DNA of 64,000 bases from Haliotis asinina (GCF_037392515.1 NC_090283.1:12406501-12470500), one strand, 5' to 3'; positions 32,401 through 42,190 are shown, counted from the stretch's first letter. The notes: generated by a model from the sequence alone, not told the origin. A program made the numbers and translations.

Positions 32401-34389
32401 CTTTCTCCAGCTTACGGTATTGTCACCATAGTCATAGAGTAGTTCCTCTCCGGGTTCAATGTCCTTGGTGGCAAACAAGCAGAGATGAGGTTGTCCTTGA
32501 TGATTTATGAGCTTCATGAGACAGTTTTCAGTTTTGGACCCAAAATCGTTTACCATTCGTCCTAGGTACGAATAGGCGTCTGTTGCATCTATGCTGAAAT
32601 CGAGAATGCTGGCAGGCTAAATGAGGTACAGGGTAAGCAAATCTATTTGATCACTGATACTTACTTTCAGGATACTGCACTGTTTGAACTTCAACCAATG
32701 CTGCAACACCAATAGCTTGTCATTATATCTTACCTAATATATTATTTTGGGGGGTTGAAATTCACTCTCCACTCATACATTTAAGCATTCATTTAGGAAA
32801 AAAGACTCAAAATGAATATAGACATACTAAACTTTGAAAAATAAATGTTAACAAAAGTGACAACCATTTTAAATTTCTGCAGAATACATTAAGTATATTC
32901 TGAAATACTGAAAAATACAAAAACAAAACATGAAAATGAACAAAAGAAATACCAGTCAAACCTATAGTTCATCCCGCCCTACCATCACTTCTGGTAAAGT
33001 TCCTAATTTGAAAGTCATAAAAATTTGTTAATGCAATGCTAGAGCTATTTGTAAAATTCAATTCAAACTTTGTCCTGTGTTACATGTATTTTACAGGTGC
33101 AAGTGGTGTGTTGCACACAATATCAATGTGTAAAGGAAATGAACTTTTAGGCAATATTGTATATCCATGTAACAAACTTGTCTCAAAATCTTGTACCTCT
33201 GCCTAAGTTAATTAAAATATTGCAAGGGTGGAAGGATACACAGTTAAAACAAAAATAAATGGAACTTGTTGACATGGTAACTCAAAAGACTAAATACAGT
33301 TTCAAACTGTCAAAAAGCTCAAGTTCACCACTATGCCTATGAGTCAGGTTTTCTTTTTCTGGCAACTGCTCAAGATATGACATGTGGCACAAAGTGGGCC
33401 ATATTTCCAGCTTACAAATATATTGTTCTAAGACCTACCATTTCTTCTTGTCTTGAAAAGAAAAATAAAACATGAAGCAACCCTCTCGTGCTTTAGCATG
33501 TTTTTTTTCTAACTGCTTTGCCCTTTCAATGTCAATGAGACTGCCACGATATTCCAATAGAAAATCCCCTTTTCCAAAGCTCTTCGTCGCAAACACACCA
33601 AAGCCTGAAGTGCATAAAGGCAATATACATATCAAGCAGAGAGGTGGTATAGTGACAGAAAATAAAAGGATTTGCAAGTTTAAACAGTTCTCAAACTTCA
33701 AGGATAAACTCTTTGGATCAACATGTCAGTGAATATTTCTATAGTTACTGAAGTCAAATACAATTTTTCGAGTATCTAGTATAATGAAAACAATGATATA
33801 CTGGAACGTGAACTAAATATTAAAACGATACCAGTATACTGAAACAGAAGAAACTCAAGCATATTTTCCCCTCATATAAGTGGATACAAACCCACTCCTA
33901 TCAGGCAGTTCCAACCTAACAGTGACCATTCCTCTCTGCAAAAACGTTGCACATACAGATGAACACATAACTTACTCACAAAACTAATGTGTTTTGTGCT
34001 TCAGCTTGTATTTGAGAGACAAGTTCATGAAAATACTTGCCAACAAAATCCGACACAAATTTTAGCTGAAATCCTTCCTTGTCTAGGCCAAGGGAAATCC
34101 ACCATATAGCATCTTCTCTCGGAGTCACTCTCTTCTACAACTCACAAGTAAGTAACTAACAAATGCATGAATATCCCACTACAATGTATTGTTGTCATTT
34201 CACTAAGAGCAACCTAAAAATCATAAACAACAATTTCAGTTAGTTTGAGTGTAAGCAAACTTTAAACACAACACACTTACAGTTAATAGATTTTGTGAGA
34301 TAATTGATTCTGCACACTATTAATATTGTTGAGTTAATATGATAAAGTAATACCTTCTTCAGTGTCTGCTGCTGTGCACTTCTTTGGAG
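17348..34389 (-). CDS. Multi-exon host gene: SET domain - exon repeats - zinc fingers - tyrosine-recombinase-like protein
   Basis: I assembled 17 exons from splice sites and phase: 34354-34389, 34041-34134, 33439-33604, 32398-32593, 31504-31540, 28707-28781, 27490-27534, six of 75 nt (26860-26934, 26532-26606, 26204-26278, 25876-25950, 25548-25622, 25220-25294), 24811-24894, 18891-20492, 17947-18159 and 17348-17484. They sum to 3135 nt and keep one frame to a TAA. The N-terminus resembles KMT5A/SETD8 (histone H4 Lys20 monomethyltransferase) through its SET domain. The centre is acidic and repetitive. The C-terminal half has zinc fingers and a domain with the Arg...Arg...His...Tyr spacing of tyrosine recombinases. 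Start exon and promoter upstream of 34389 are not found. No stop interrupts the model, so it looks functional, but transcription is unproven. Confidence 0.75.
17947..18159 (-). CDS. Exon: acidic linker and WTEAS segment
   Basis: Acceptor AAATCAG, donor A|GTAAGT, 213 nt, phase 1. It encodes DAPSMSQPTTRNIDMAAVEC, an acidic SEEVEE-like stretch, then RFKWTEASTRLVREEFAEWI. The KWTEAS...EEF segment resembles a Myb/SANT-like first helix, but it is too short to name. Confidence 0.68.
18891..20492 (-). CDS. Large exon: two zinc fingers and tyrosine-recombinase-like domain
   Basis: Acceptor TTTTTCAG, donor CAAG|GTGTGT. After AYRKPERR comes a C2H2 finger (CPFCN...SRHIALQH). Counting from the Met at 20436, a C2HC finger uses C68, C71, H83 and C87. 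Residues ~105-310 are helical and look like the core-binding part of a recombinase. The catalytic-like region shows Arg in LFNARRGGEPSRLK (334/335), Arg in ASKQRRRIST (459-461), HMGHSKGV (His485) and VYQYP (Tyr494). These match the Arg, H/K-x-x-R, His and Tyr positions of tyrosine recombinases such as Crypton and DIRS enzymes. A fold of this kind occurs in many-copy animal proteins of unknown role. Activity is not implied. Confidence 0.82.
21361..24478. repeat. ~32-base minisatellite with higher-order repeats, intronic
   Basis: About 3.1 kb of units such as GTCTAATGATAATATGTATG plus TGTTGCCCAAAG, alternating with 33-34 base variants. A higher-order period of 1161 bases is visible: marker variants at 21871, 22020 and 22600 recur at 23032, 23181 and 23761. 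A further partial repeat lies 517 bases on, at 24278. The array sits in the intron between exons 24811-24894 and 18891-20492. Its core TGTTGCCCAAAGGTC resembles the core of the other two arrays in this window. Confidence 0.95.
24811..24894 (-). CDS. Exon: C2H2 zinc finger
   Basis: Acceptor ATTTTCAG, donor G|GTACAA, 84 nt. It encodes FRCCICEKVLKSKSG and then YTVHQQMHLKSK, a classical C-x2-C-x12-H-x3-H finger. Phase 1 at both ends like its neighbours. Confidence 0.78.
25220..25294 (-). CDS. Amplified 75-nt exon, copy 6 (most diverged, probable parent)
   Basis: Acceptor TTGCCAG, donor G|GTAATA. It encodes VKPRGFEEMVDVVSLPGDEI and then PNKET. It differs from the others at about six residues and joins in phase to the zinc-finger exon at 24894. 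Confidence 0.68.
25548..25622 (-). CDS. Amplified 75-nt exon, copy 5 (slightly diverged)
   Basis: Acceptor TTGCCAG and donor C|GTAATA. The protein sequence matches copies 1-4 with small edge changes, which places it between the young block and the old copy 6. Confidence 0.65.
25876..25950 (-). CDS. Amplified 75-nt exon, copy 4
   Basis: Identical exon in the 328-base tandem unit, with the same splice sites and phase. Confidence 0.65.
26204..26278 (-). CDS. Amplified 75-nt exon, copy 3
   Basis: Identical exon in the 328-base tandem unit, with the same splice sites and phase. Confidence 0.65.
26532..26606 (-). CDS. Amplified 75-nt exon, copy 2
   Basis: Identical exon exactly 328 bases from its neighbours, with the same splice sites and phase. 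Confidence 0.65.
26860..26934 (-). CDS. Amplified 75-nt exon, copy 1 (most upstream)
   Basis: Acceptor TTGACAG, donor T|GTAATA. It encodes KSRGFEETVDMDSLPGDEIP and then NEET. The exon is essentially identical to the next three copies. No known domain is recognised; it is acidic and Pro/Gly-containing. Confidence 0.65.
27490..27534 (-). CDS. Short linker exon with GC donor
   Basis: Acceptor CTTTCAG, donor G|GCAAGT, 45 nt encoding (D)SDAASSVVPVTGSV. Phase 1 at both ends. The GT-type donor four bases further on would shift the frame, so the GC donor is preferred. Confidence 0.55.
   Translation of the reverse strand: MLMQLHLWCPSLDQ
28707..28781 (-). CDS. Acidic linker exon
   Basis: Acceptor CACTACAG, donor G|GTAAAG, 75 nt, the same length and phase as the amplified exon family at 25.2-26.9 kb. 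It encodes (D)TDDDNPFDLSDVDDPTYYQ and then DETSK. No fold is recognised; it is likely disordered. Confidence 0.6.
28782..30109. other. Intron sequence, no further exon supported
   Basis: AT-rich. I looked for phase-1 exons between 28781 and 31504 and found none with both splice sites and sensible coding content; a weak candidate near 29850 lacks an acceptor. Confidence 0.5.
30110..31275. repeat. ~180-base dispersed repeat in about six diverged tandem copies
   Basis: Each copy carries ACTAAGTCCGAAA...TTTCCATGGAAACC, a CAAAAGGCACCACTT block, a TCTACCAAGTTTTGCAGAAA block and GTTCTGCTCCGGAAAC. Starts are near 30118, 30348, 30518, 30700, 30874 and 31053. The right end (ATGGATGGACGAATG...GCCGGGGGGATAATAAC) looks like the terminus of a dispersed family found in many aquatic animals, from memory. 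It lies in an intron of the host gene. Confidence 0.8.
31504..31540 (-). CDS. Short linker exon with GC donor
   Basis: Acceptor GTGTTGCAG, donor G|GCAAGT, 37 nt encoding KISGSEEALTQA. It is the only sequence I found between the SET exon (ending in phase 0) and the acidic exon (needing one leftover base) that fits both phases. Confidence 0.55.
32030..32215. repeat. 36-37 base minisatellite with internal hairpin
   Basis: Five copies of GTGTGAACCCATCACAC followed by TTGTGCATGAACTAAAA. GTGTGA and TCACAC can pair within each unit. Intronic. Confidence 0.88.
32398..32593 (-). CDS. Exon: C-terminal half of the SET domain
   Basis: Acceptor GATTTCAG, donor CAG|GTAAGT, 196 nt. The split codon gives Cys, then IDATDAYSYLGRMVNDFGSK, CLMKLINHQGQPHLCLFATK and DIEPGEELLYDYGDN. 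This follows KMT5A (CVDATRETNRLGRLINHS..., GEELLYDYGD) closely. The catalytic-region Tyr in LLYDYGD is kept. The conserved NHS motif reads NDF, so the His that helps shape the cofactor site is replaced by Asp; methyltransferase activity is therefore uncertain. Confidence 0.88.
33439..33604 (-). CDS. Exon: N-terminal half of the SET domain
   Basis: Acceptor CACTTCAG, donor TG|GTAGGT. It encodes GFGVFATKSFGKGDFLLEYR, then GSLIDIERAKQLEKKHAKA and a FMFYFSFQDKKK end. KMT5A has GRGVIATKQFSRGDFVVEYH and CYMYYFQYLSK at the same places. The G-x-G and EYRG motifs form part of the S-adenosylmethionine pocket in SET proteins. Confidence 0.88.
34041..34134 (-). CDS. Exon: pre-SET segment
   Basis: Acceptor GTTGTAG, exon AAGAGAGTG..., donor G|GCAAGT (a GC-AG intron). 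It encodes KRVTPREDAIWWISLGLDK and then EGFQLKFVSDFV, which lines up with the KMT5A stretch EEGMKIDLIDGKG just before the SET core. The GC donor leaves one base, which completes Gly with the next exon; the alternative GTGAGT donor at ~33,975 would break the frame. Confidence 0.65.
34354..34389 (-). CDS. Exon: helix leading into the SET region
   Basis: Acceptor TTTCAG before 34389, donor GTATTA after 34354, 36 nt, phase 0 at both ends, encoding LQRSAQQQTLKK. It corresponds in position to the helix before the SET domain of KMT5A. No earlier exon could be supported, so this is probably not the first exon. Confidence 0.5.
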
Positions 34390-36247
34390 CTGAAACAGGC
34401 AATGATTGAATCAACCTTCACGTAAAATACTTTAATTTCATTGGTCAGTGACACTTTAACAAGTTTCCATTTCACCCCTTTCAAGATGTTGACAAATGGA
34501 AAAAAAAATTACCCACTGCCACAGTAACCACCAAACTCTCTGCCTAGAAGCTGTATTGCTAACAATCACAAGGCGTCATGATATAACGCATGCAATGCAT
34601 GGATATTGAAAGTCATTTGATAAACATGTTGTAAACTTTTCAACACTTTTTGTAGTCGTATCATCTGTCGACTACGTGCTTGAGTAACATTGCTACAAAG
34701 TGGTGTACAGCAGACCGTATTAATCTTGGGAGAAGCATACAACTTATATCAAAAAGCCATACAATAGCCAAAAGAGCAAACAGTTTCATTTTTTCAGCAA
34801 TAAAAAGATTCTGAGGTCACCAAAGGACCTCGGTGACAAAAACATCTTGTGCCAAATGAACTTAACTGATGTTAGCTACTTCAGTTGATTTATTGCTTGG
34901 GAAGCCCTGGACCCTACGTTTTAGCAAGTCCAAATAAACCTGGCTTGCACAAATAACAACATGAATTTGACAATGTTTTCAATCATAATTCACTTCATCA
35001 ATGTGTTGAGTTTAAAGGTACATGTATAAGGAATTTGTCATCACATGACTTAATGGTAAAAAAAGACACTTTGCATCATGACTTTATACTTAGGCCTAAT
35101 ACTAGTGTCTAAATATTCAACTTGTGACCTACACAACATTAACTATACATTTCTGTTGCTATACAGAGAATCTCTCCCAAGTGTCCACTGATATCAATGA
35201 CATGAAAGCGAGATGTTAAAGTTACATATACCTGAGGCTTGCTGAGGATATTTTAACTTCATCAAAAAGTGTTCACATAATTGTGTCAGCAGACACAAGG
35301 ATGAGATTCTATTTGTCATCAAAAATCATTCTTCATTAGTTTTCAATAAGAAATTTACATCTCTCAAGACTGTACTACCATCAGACTTGCAGTGCAACAA
35401 AGTCATAGCACTGTGACACTATCAAGTTCATGACATCAAGGCATTGCACAAAATCTACTGCCTAAGCAACATCACCTGTGGAACACAGTTTGGGAGGATA
35501 ATTTACCTTTCTTTTTACTTTTTCTCTACATAAATATTTCACTATTTGATCTGAATTCTTTGTTGGTCTGAATAGTGTTTGCTTCAGCGCAAACTAGTTT
35601 AATGTTACTCTCATCCCTATCAGCCGTCTGCAAAAACCTAATCTGGACAATACTCAGCCAGTGATCATGAGTATTTAGGCAAAAATATGTAAAACAAGAA
35701 ATATAATTGGTCTAGCCTTAAGATGAAAATGCAGAGGGTCTGGGCGACATATTTTCTATGACCATAAAGAAGAGTCTTTAACTGATGGAGCACCTTCAGA
35801 ATCACTCAATTAAAACATTTGTGTGATGTCAAAATGACATGACAGTTCTAAGTTGTTTCATAAACATGACAGTTCTGAGTTGTTTCATAAACATTGATAA
35901 ATTCCATGAATGGATGAGCCCACTTATAATGAGCCTCATGAAAGTATGTTTTTACTGAATAACATTACCCCACTTATATAGAACCTCACAAATTACCGAG
36001 ATGCATATTTTATTTGAATGCAAAAAAAATACTGACAGTGCCATGGGATAATTATCCCAAGAATATGAAGAATGAATACTGTAACACTGTAAATCAACTT
36101 GTGTCTTGATACATAGTTTAATAGCTAAAAAAACCCCATAAAACATACTTGGCAAAAGGGAGGTAATCAACCTAGAACTAAGGGAAGCAACTCTAATTAA
36201 GCCTAAGTTAAATATTACATGTCAGTGCGTATTACAGTTGATTCTGG
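34390..36247. other. Probable upstream part of the SET gene, no exon supported
   Basis: The first exon and promoter of the minus-strand gene should lie here or beyond. Donor-like sites near 35230 (CTCAG|GTATAT) and 35515 (GAAAG|GTAAAT) exist, but without convincing coding content. Confidence 0.45.
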
Positions 36248-36423
36248 CATCGGGTAGTCGGGCTCGCTGACTTGGTTGACACACGTAATTGGTTCCTAAC
36301 TGCGCAGATCGATGCTCATGTTGTTGATGGCCACTGGATTGTCTGATACAGACTCGATTTTTTACAGACCGCCGCCATATAGCTGGAATATTCCTGAGTG
36401 CTAAACTCACTCACTTACTCACT
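36248..36423 (+). mobile_element. 5'-truncated SINE
   Basis: Matches the inner and 3' part of the complete SINE at 10129-10396 (CTCGCTGACTTGGTTGACAC, CAGATCGATGCTCATG, the ATATAGCTGGAATATT tail and ACTC repeats). It is more diverged, with a short deletion in the tail. Confidence 0.88.
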
Positions 36424-36429
36424 ATAAAT

Positions 36430-38766
36430 GTAGAGAAAAAGTAATTGCAAAAAGGCTGAAGTCACTTTGGTCCTAGTTTAGATTAAAGTCTCAGCATAGT
36501 TTTGTTTGCCATCTCTTTTTTGATCCTATCCATTTGTGACGTGTCTTGTCAATGTTAACCTTTAAACCGGAAAATCTGGCAAAAGAGTTTAGCAAAAGTA
36601 AATGCTGCACAGGGGCAGCGTTCTGAACCATCAAATGCACATGTTGTGTTATCAGCGAATTGATTTAGCAAATACTTAATGTTACCTAACAAAATACCCT
36701 TTATTGTTATTGTTACGTATCATTATTGCTAGTATCTCTGTACACAAAATGAAAATATAGCAGAAAGTGGATTCCCTTGGCGACAAACTCTTTGAATTCA
36801 TAGCCGATTCATAGCCGTTGACAAGAACATTTGATTCAATAACTTGATATATATAATTCTGAACCATTTACGAAATGATTCGCCAAAGTTGAAAAAGGAT
36901 TGTGTTTTATCAATAAATGACCAAGCTACTGTATCAAAAGCTTTTTTAAAATTAATAAGCAAAAGAAGGCCAGGAATTTGGCGAGTTTTCATTAGGTCGT
37001 AAACTAGTGAAATACTAGTAATTTCCCCCCGATATATATATATCTGACATGAAACGCTTTTGATCATCGTTTATTAATTTAACAAGCAATGATTTTATTC
37101 TTTTGGGTACTGACACTGAAGTTAATTTGTAGAAAACAGATAATAGGGAGATAGGTCTCCAGTTTTGTAAGCACAATTCAGTCTTGTTTCCATTAGGTAT
37201 ACCCATTCTAAGTCCATGTTTCGGTGAAACAGATAATACTTCTCTCATATAGGACATATTTAAAGATCTGATTAAATATTTACTCATATCAGTCCAAAAG
37301 AACTTTAAGAATTCGGCCGATCCAGGACTTCTATCATTTTCTAAACATTTCACAATTTTCAGTGCAGCCACCAGTTCATGATATTTGAGTTGCCCTTCCA
37401 CCGCTGCTGAAGTAGCATCGTCTAACTTTGGAACATTAAATTTTTTCAATAATTCTTCAAGGTTTACATTGCTTATGTCATTCAGTTTCTGTATAGTTTG
37501 GAATAGAACGATTTAATGTCATCCTGTATGTCCTTTTGTTTTGTGAGAGTTTTGCCGTCATTACTTTCTTAATAAGTGAATGATTTTAAGAAGTTTCTAG
37601 TTTGACGGCCTAGAAAATATTTGGTAGGTTTTTCCTCTTTTTCGGTCCAAATAGCCTTTGACCTAACCATTTGTCCCTGGGTTTTTGTTTTATTTAGATT
37701 TTTTAGTTTTTTATTAAGGTCATTGATTTTTTCCAATAAGGTAGCTTTAGTCTGCGAGCATTTGTTTTTTCCAAAACTTCCGTTGTTTCTTCAATATTCT
37801 GTATCAACACTCTTTCTTCTTTTTCTCTGTTGAGGGTTTATTTGAAGATTATTTTATAGTTTCTCCACGAATAAGTAATAACAAGGTTTAAAAAAAAGTT
37901 GGTGATCAATAACAAATTGGCTGTTGTTGTTCTCTGTTATTTTATATCTAAGGCATGTTTCTGACATTGTCTTCTTAACTAAGTCAACATAAGTTACATC
38001 TTTTCAGAGAGAGTTAATAAATTACCAAAACCCTGCACCTCTATCTAAATCATTTAAAGAAAGGGAAATTGATATTGGAGAGTGGTCTGACTTGGAACTA
38101 GATACTATTTTTGTATCAATTATAGAAGGAATGATATTGCGGGAGACCTAGAAATAATCAAGTCTAACTTGTTTCAGTGGGGATGGTTGTCTCCAAGTAT
38201 ATCTTTTTTCATCAGGATGTCTTTATCGCCAAGAATTTCGAAGATGAAATTCATCTTTCAAATTCAACTGAAGGATTCTATCTCTGGCTTTTACACTGTT
38301 TTTATGTTTGTAGTTTTAACATCTACAAAATAGTCTTGCAGTACATTCCAATCACCACAGACAATTACATGCTCCTTGTAAAGGGCACATGTTATCGAGT
38401 CAAGTTCGTCATAAAAGTTGGGGTTGTCAATATTTGGGCCCTAGAGATTCATAATGGCTATTTTGTGGTTTCATTGAGTCAACTCCACAGTTAAGACATT
38501 GCCTTTATAGTCTCTTTGCACTTCATTAAGTGTATAGTCTACCTACTTAGAAAACAAGATCTAGCGTTACTTTGGAAAAAATTAAAATAACAGTTTTTAC
38601 AGCCCCAATCATCCATAACTTGCTTTTCCATATCTTTGGTAAAATGAACATCTTGTAAACAGTAGACTGAAGCACGCTTTGTTTTCAGAAATCTGAACAT
38701 TTCTCTTCTCTTTACTCTGTCGTGTAATCCGTGACAATTCAACAATGTTATTTTCAACTTAGTCAT
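36430..38766 (-). mobile_element. Decayed L1/Tx1-like LINE
   Basis: This is a different LINE family, minus strand. Near the right edge the AP-endonuclease start reads LKITLLNCHGLHDRVKR, then VYCLQDVHF. Reverse transcriptase blocks include ENDRSPGSAEFLKFFW (~37310), NWRPISLLSVFYKLTS (~37130), LLLINFKKAFDTVAW (~36940) and SGLKVNIDKTRHKWIGS (~36540). The arrangement fits L1/Tx1-type LINEs rather than the I-type copies A-E. The middle has many frame breaks and no 3' end is recognisable; a SINE abuts it at 36423. Confidence 0.82.
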
Positions 38767-40559
38767 GTGTTATGTTCATTAAATCCATCCAAAGACAAAG
38801 AAGACATTTTCATTTTTGAATGGTCACAAAATACTGTTGGATTTTGGAGTGTAATATTTATAGTGGTTTAGTGAGGCATCATGTCCATATTTAGAAAAGC
38901 TGTAAAACATGTATAGTGATAAAAAAAGGAAGATCAGAAGAACGACACCGATCTGTTGGTTGGTACTCATATTCCAGGTGCCCTTGGATGATAAGCAATA
39001 GCAAGAAGGGGTATATGAATATAGAGAGGTCAAAAGAATACTTACACACTCATATCCAAACATTAACAAGAAATCAACAGTGCGTCACATAACTGCAAAA
39101 TGGATCCATAAAGCAAGCACAAAACACACAGATACACATCAACACAGGGTAACATTAATCCAAAACGGATCCACGAAGCAGAAATAAGATGTTATGGTTG
39201 TATCGATACTGTTGTATGGTTGTGAGGTGTGGGGTCCATAAAAATCTTGTTACTGTTGAAAGAGTTCACCTTAAGTTATACAAACTGGCGGTTGGTCTCA
39301 AAACATGTACTACTTCATTCATGCTTTATACTAAATGTGGAAGATGTACATTGCACAAAGTTATTTTTACAAGAGTTATTTAATTCTGCCCTGAACTTGC
39401 ATGCGATATGCAATCAAGAAAACTTTCCTATCCATAAATATTCAGTATACTGTAAAAATTACTACCCAGTTTCTGTTTATCAAGTTAGTTCTCGAAAAAT
39501 ATGAACTGAATGAAAAAAGTGGGCTTTTTAAATAATGTGGCTTCCACACATCAGATCGCCTGGTGGATGTAGTGCGAGACAGTTGCTGTGCAGGATTAGC
39601 GGACATCAGAAAGGTCAACCGTATGGTGTAATACAATGTTTTAATCTTACAGCCATCAGTAAAACGTATATTACTAAATATCATGCATGTTTATTCTAGT
39701 AAAATAAAAAAAAATAAGAGATTTTAGATGCCATTTTGGGATATACTTAGGTGCGCGGAATATCATGGCATACTTCATTGCCGATGGTTAATACAACACT
39801 ATAGATTTCTAAGGAAAGGTTAAATGTAGAAAACTACCATTACCTTCTTGAAATTAATTGATACTAGGGATACTCTACAACAGGGATTGGTCACTGGCTT
39901 GCTTTCTTTACCATTAAATTGTACTAATTAATGTGTGCCTCGTCATGCTCCAATGCACACAGTGACTTGGCTCGTTCCCAGTGCAACTTCAATTGTGTTT
40001 AACCAGGGAGACAATATAGAGTACATACTTTGTAGATTATCCCTGGTTTAACAGAACTTCAGCCAGTTTATTGTATCAGTCGGAATTTTACAATGAATGA
40101 ATGAATTATAGTAAGAATTCAGAGCAAGAATTATGTGAATGAATGAACAAAATAAAGTAAAAGAATACAAGATAGTAGTACATATATGAATGAATAAAAG
40201 AATAAATGATACACTGCGGCCTTCCCTCCCAAAACATTTTAAAGAACACAAAAGTATAGCGAGTACACGTGTTAACATCAGTTGTCCTTTTTTAAAAAAT
40301 CTACTTTGAAACATTTTTGTTCACATTAATAATTAATTCAGATATCTTACTGCATGTGGGGAATGGAATGGACATTCACAAAATGTTAACTGACACTGTC
40401 ATACTGCCCTCAAAAATAAAGTGTAAAACTTTCACAAAGTGTTCTAAAACACCTTTCCAGTTTTGGCAAATAATAAGATCAACAAGAAAGAAATGAGTTA
40501 TGGAACTATAACCCTCATGCATCAATGGCGGTTCAGAGCAGATCAGCAATAAGTCACAT
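38767..40559. other. No gene seen
   Basis: AT-rich intergenic sequence. Short open frames lack recognisable content. Confidence 0.5.
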
Positions 40560-40880
40560 TTTTCACACACTTCAAATACACCCTTACATTCATTTTTAGA
40601 TTATGAAACTATCACTATTACTTGCAAACACATTTTACCTGATAGTATATTCCCCTCATATGAATTAAAGGTGTATGTGAAAGGTGTTTTTGAGGAAGTA
40701 ACTAGTAATACTAAAACAACAGCGTATAGCATTTCAATGGTGAAATGTCATGTTTTTCACACACTTCAATTACCCTCAAACAATTGTTAAGTCATAAAAT
40801 TGTCACTATTACTTGCGAATACCTTTCAACTAGAGGTATGTCCTCCTCCTAAAAATTAAACGAATGTGTGAAAGAAGTTT
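40560..40880. repeat. Diverged ~190-base tandem duplication
   Basis: CACACTTCAA...CACTATTACTTGC...GTGTGAAAG occurs at ~40564-40690 and again at ~40753-40880, about 191 bases apart with many differences. Confidence 0.65.
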
Positions 40881-41255
40881 TTATCGTTGAATCGAGAACA
40901 GACGCTATAACTTTCCGACTTGAAAGTTTACTACAAATCTACTGTCCTAATACGGACACTAACACCAATTATTTGACTTACACTGAAGTGAGAAATAGTC
41001 TGTCTTATACATGTTTGATTTCAGTTGTCATAACACTCAGTGAACTTAATCGGCTGTTGAAAATAAACCGGGCTCAATCTTTAATACTACGTTGCCACCA
41101 TATTGGCTACCCTGGTTACGTAACGACCCGAGACATACGTTCAGCGGCTTTTCGAGGAGTTTCTTCTCCCCCACTATATAGGCCCCCTGTTGATACTAAT
41201 CCTCTGTCTCTGACTAAATAATCAAAAGTTCCCGACTGAGTGAGCTCTTACGAGT

Positions 41256-41435
41256 ATGGATCAAGAGGAACATATACGGATGATGTCTGGTGTAGGTCCA
41301 GTCATAGTTCGAATGGCAAGAGCAAACTATTTCGTCAACTTGCGAATTTGTCAAATAAATTGTGTCATGAGAGCAATGAATGAGACAAGCATAGTCTCAC
41401 ATGCAGCCGCTACGAACAGAAGACTATCATTATGA
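41256..41435 (+). CDS. Small open frame of 59 codons downstream of a TATA-like box (uncertain)
   Basis: ATG at 41256 opens MDQEEHIRMMSGVGPVIVRM and runs to TGA at 41435. A TATA-like ACTATATAGG lies about 80 bases upstream (~41173) in a locally GC-richer stretch with CCAAT and ACGTAAC-type sequences. No homologue is recognised and no donor site is obvious. It could equally be chance. Confidence 0.2.
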   Translation: MDQEEHIRMMSGVGPVIVRMARANYFVNLRICQINCVMRAMNETSIVSHAAATNRRLSL

Positions 41436-41924
41436 TACAAACCATGCGTTTTCCATAGCTTAATGCTGCCATGTCAATTCTCGGGCAGTGCGTGTAACGG
41501 TAACTTCGAACGGGTTCGGAAAAGACACAAAACGTGAACGGGCCACCATGTGAAATATGAATTCAATTTATTTACAAATTATTACACTGTTATTTTTTTA
41601 GGTATCAGATAGATGTACTAGATATGAATAGGTGCTCTTTGTGGCGCATTGTCTGTCAGCTACCATAATATTTACAGCCGTTATTGAATTGTTAGCTTCG
41701 TGCTCATTTCGACGTTGCCGCTTTTGAACTTTCACTTGACGCACGCAACGTGCCGACGTATCGTCGGCATTTAGTGGGGCTCGAAACAGTGATGTAATGA
41801 CTAATATGTATTCTCATGTATGTTTGAAAAAACAGTACAAAAACTAATAGCCCATATGTAGACAATAATTTCTCAATGGTTTAGCACTGAACATATATCC
41901 AGGTGTTAGAGAATTTTATAGAAA

Positions 41925-42190
41925 ACCCCGTGTCGCCGAAAGGTCGCAGACGTTATATACATGATGTTTTATTTTTCCAAGAAAACAGCACTGCAGATTA
42001 ATATTAATTCAAAAGAAAGCATGCCTGAAGGTCCTGAGACGACTATCTATCCAACCATCCACTTTGGGATAGGTGTTAAGGAAAATTATCGTAGTTGTGA
42101 CATGCAGATATTTAGGCGACAGAAATATATGCTGAGGGCGACACGGTGTCGCCTAAACGTCGCCCAAATGTCGCCCAAAGGTCGACTTTG

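Noticed and set aside
33960-33980. GTGAGT donor extending the pre-SET exon
   Set aside because: It would leave two bases and break the frame into the SET exon. The G|GCAAGT donor at 34040 keeps the frame and the KMT5A alignment.
35210-35240. Possible extra 5' exon of the SET gene (CTCAG|GTATAT donor)
   Set aside because: The upstream acceptor and phase do not fit the next exon and the coding stretch is under ten codons.
37621-37833. Phe/Leu-rich plus-strand open frame
   Set aside because: Antisense of the AT-rich decayed L1/Tx1-like LINE; the apparent hydrophobicity is a composition effect.
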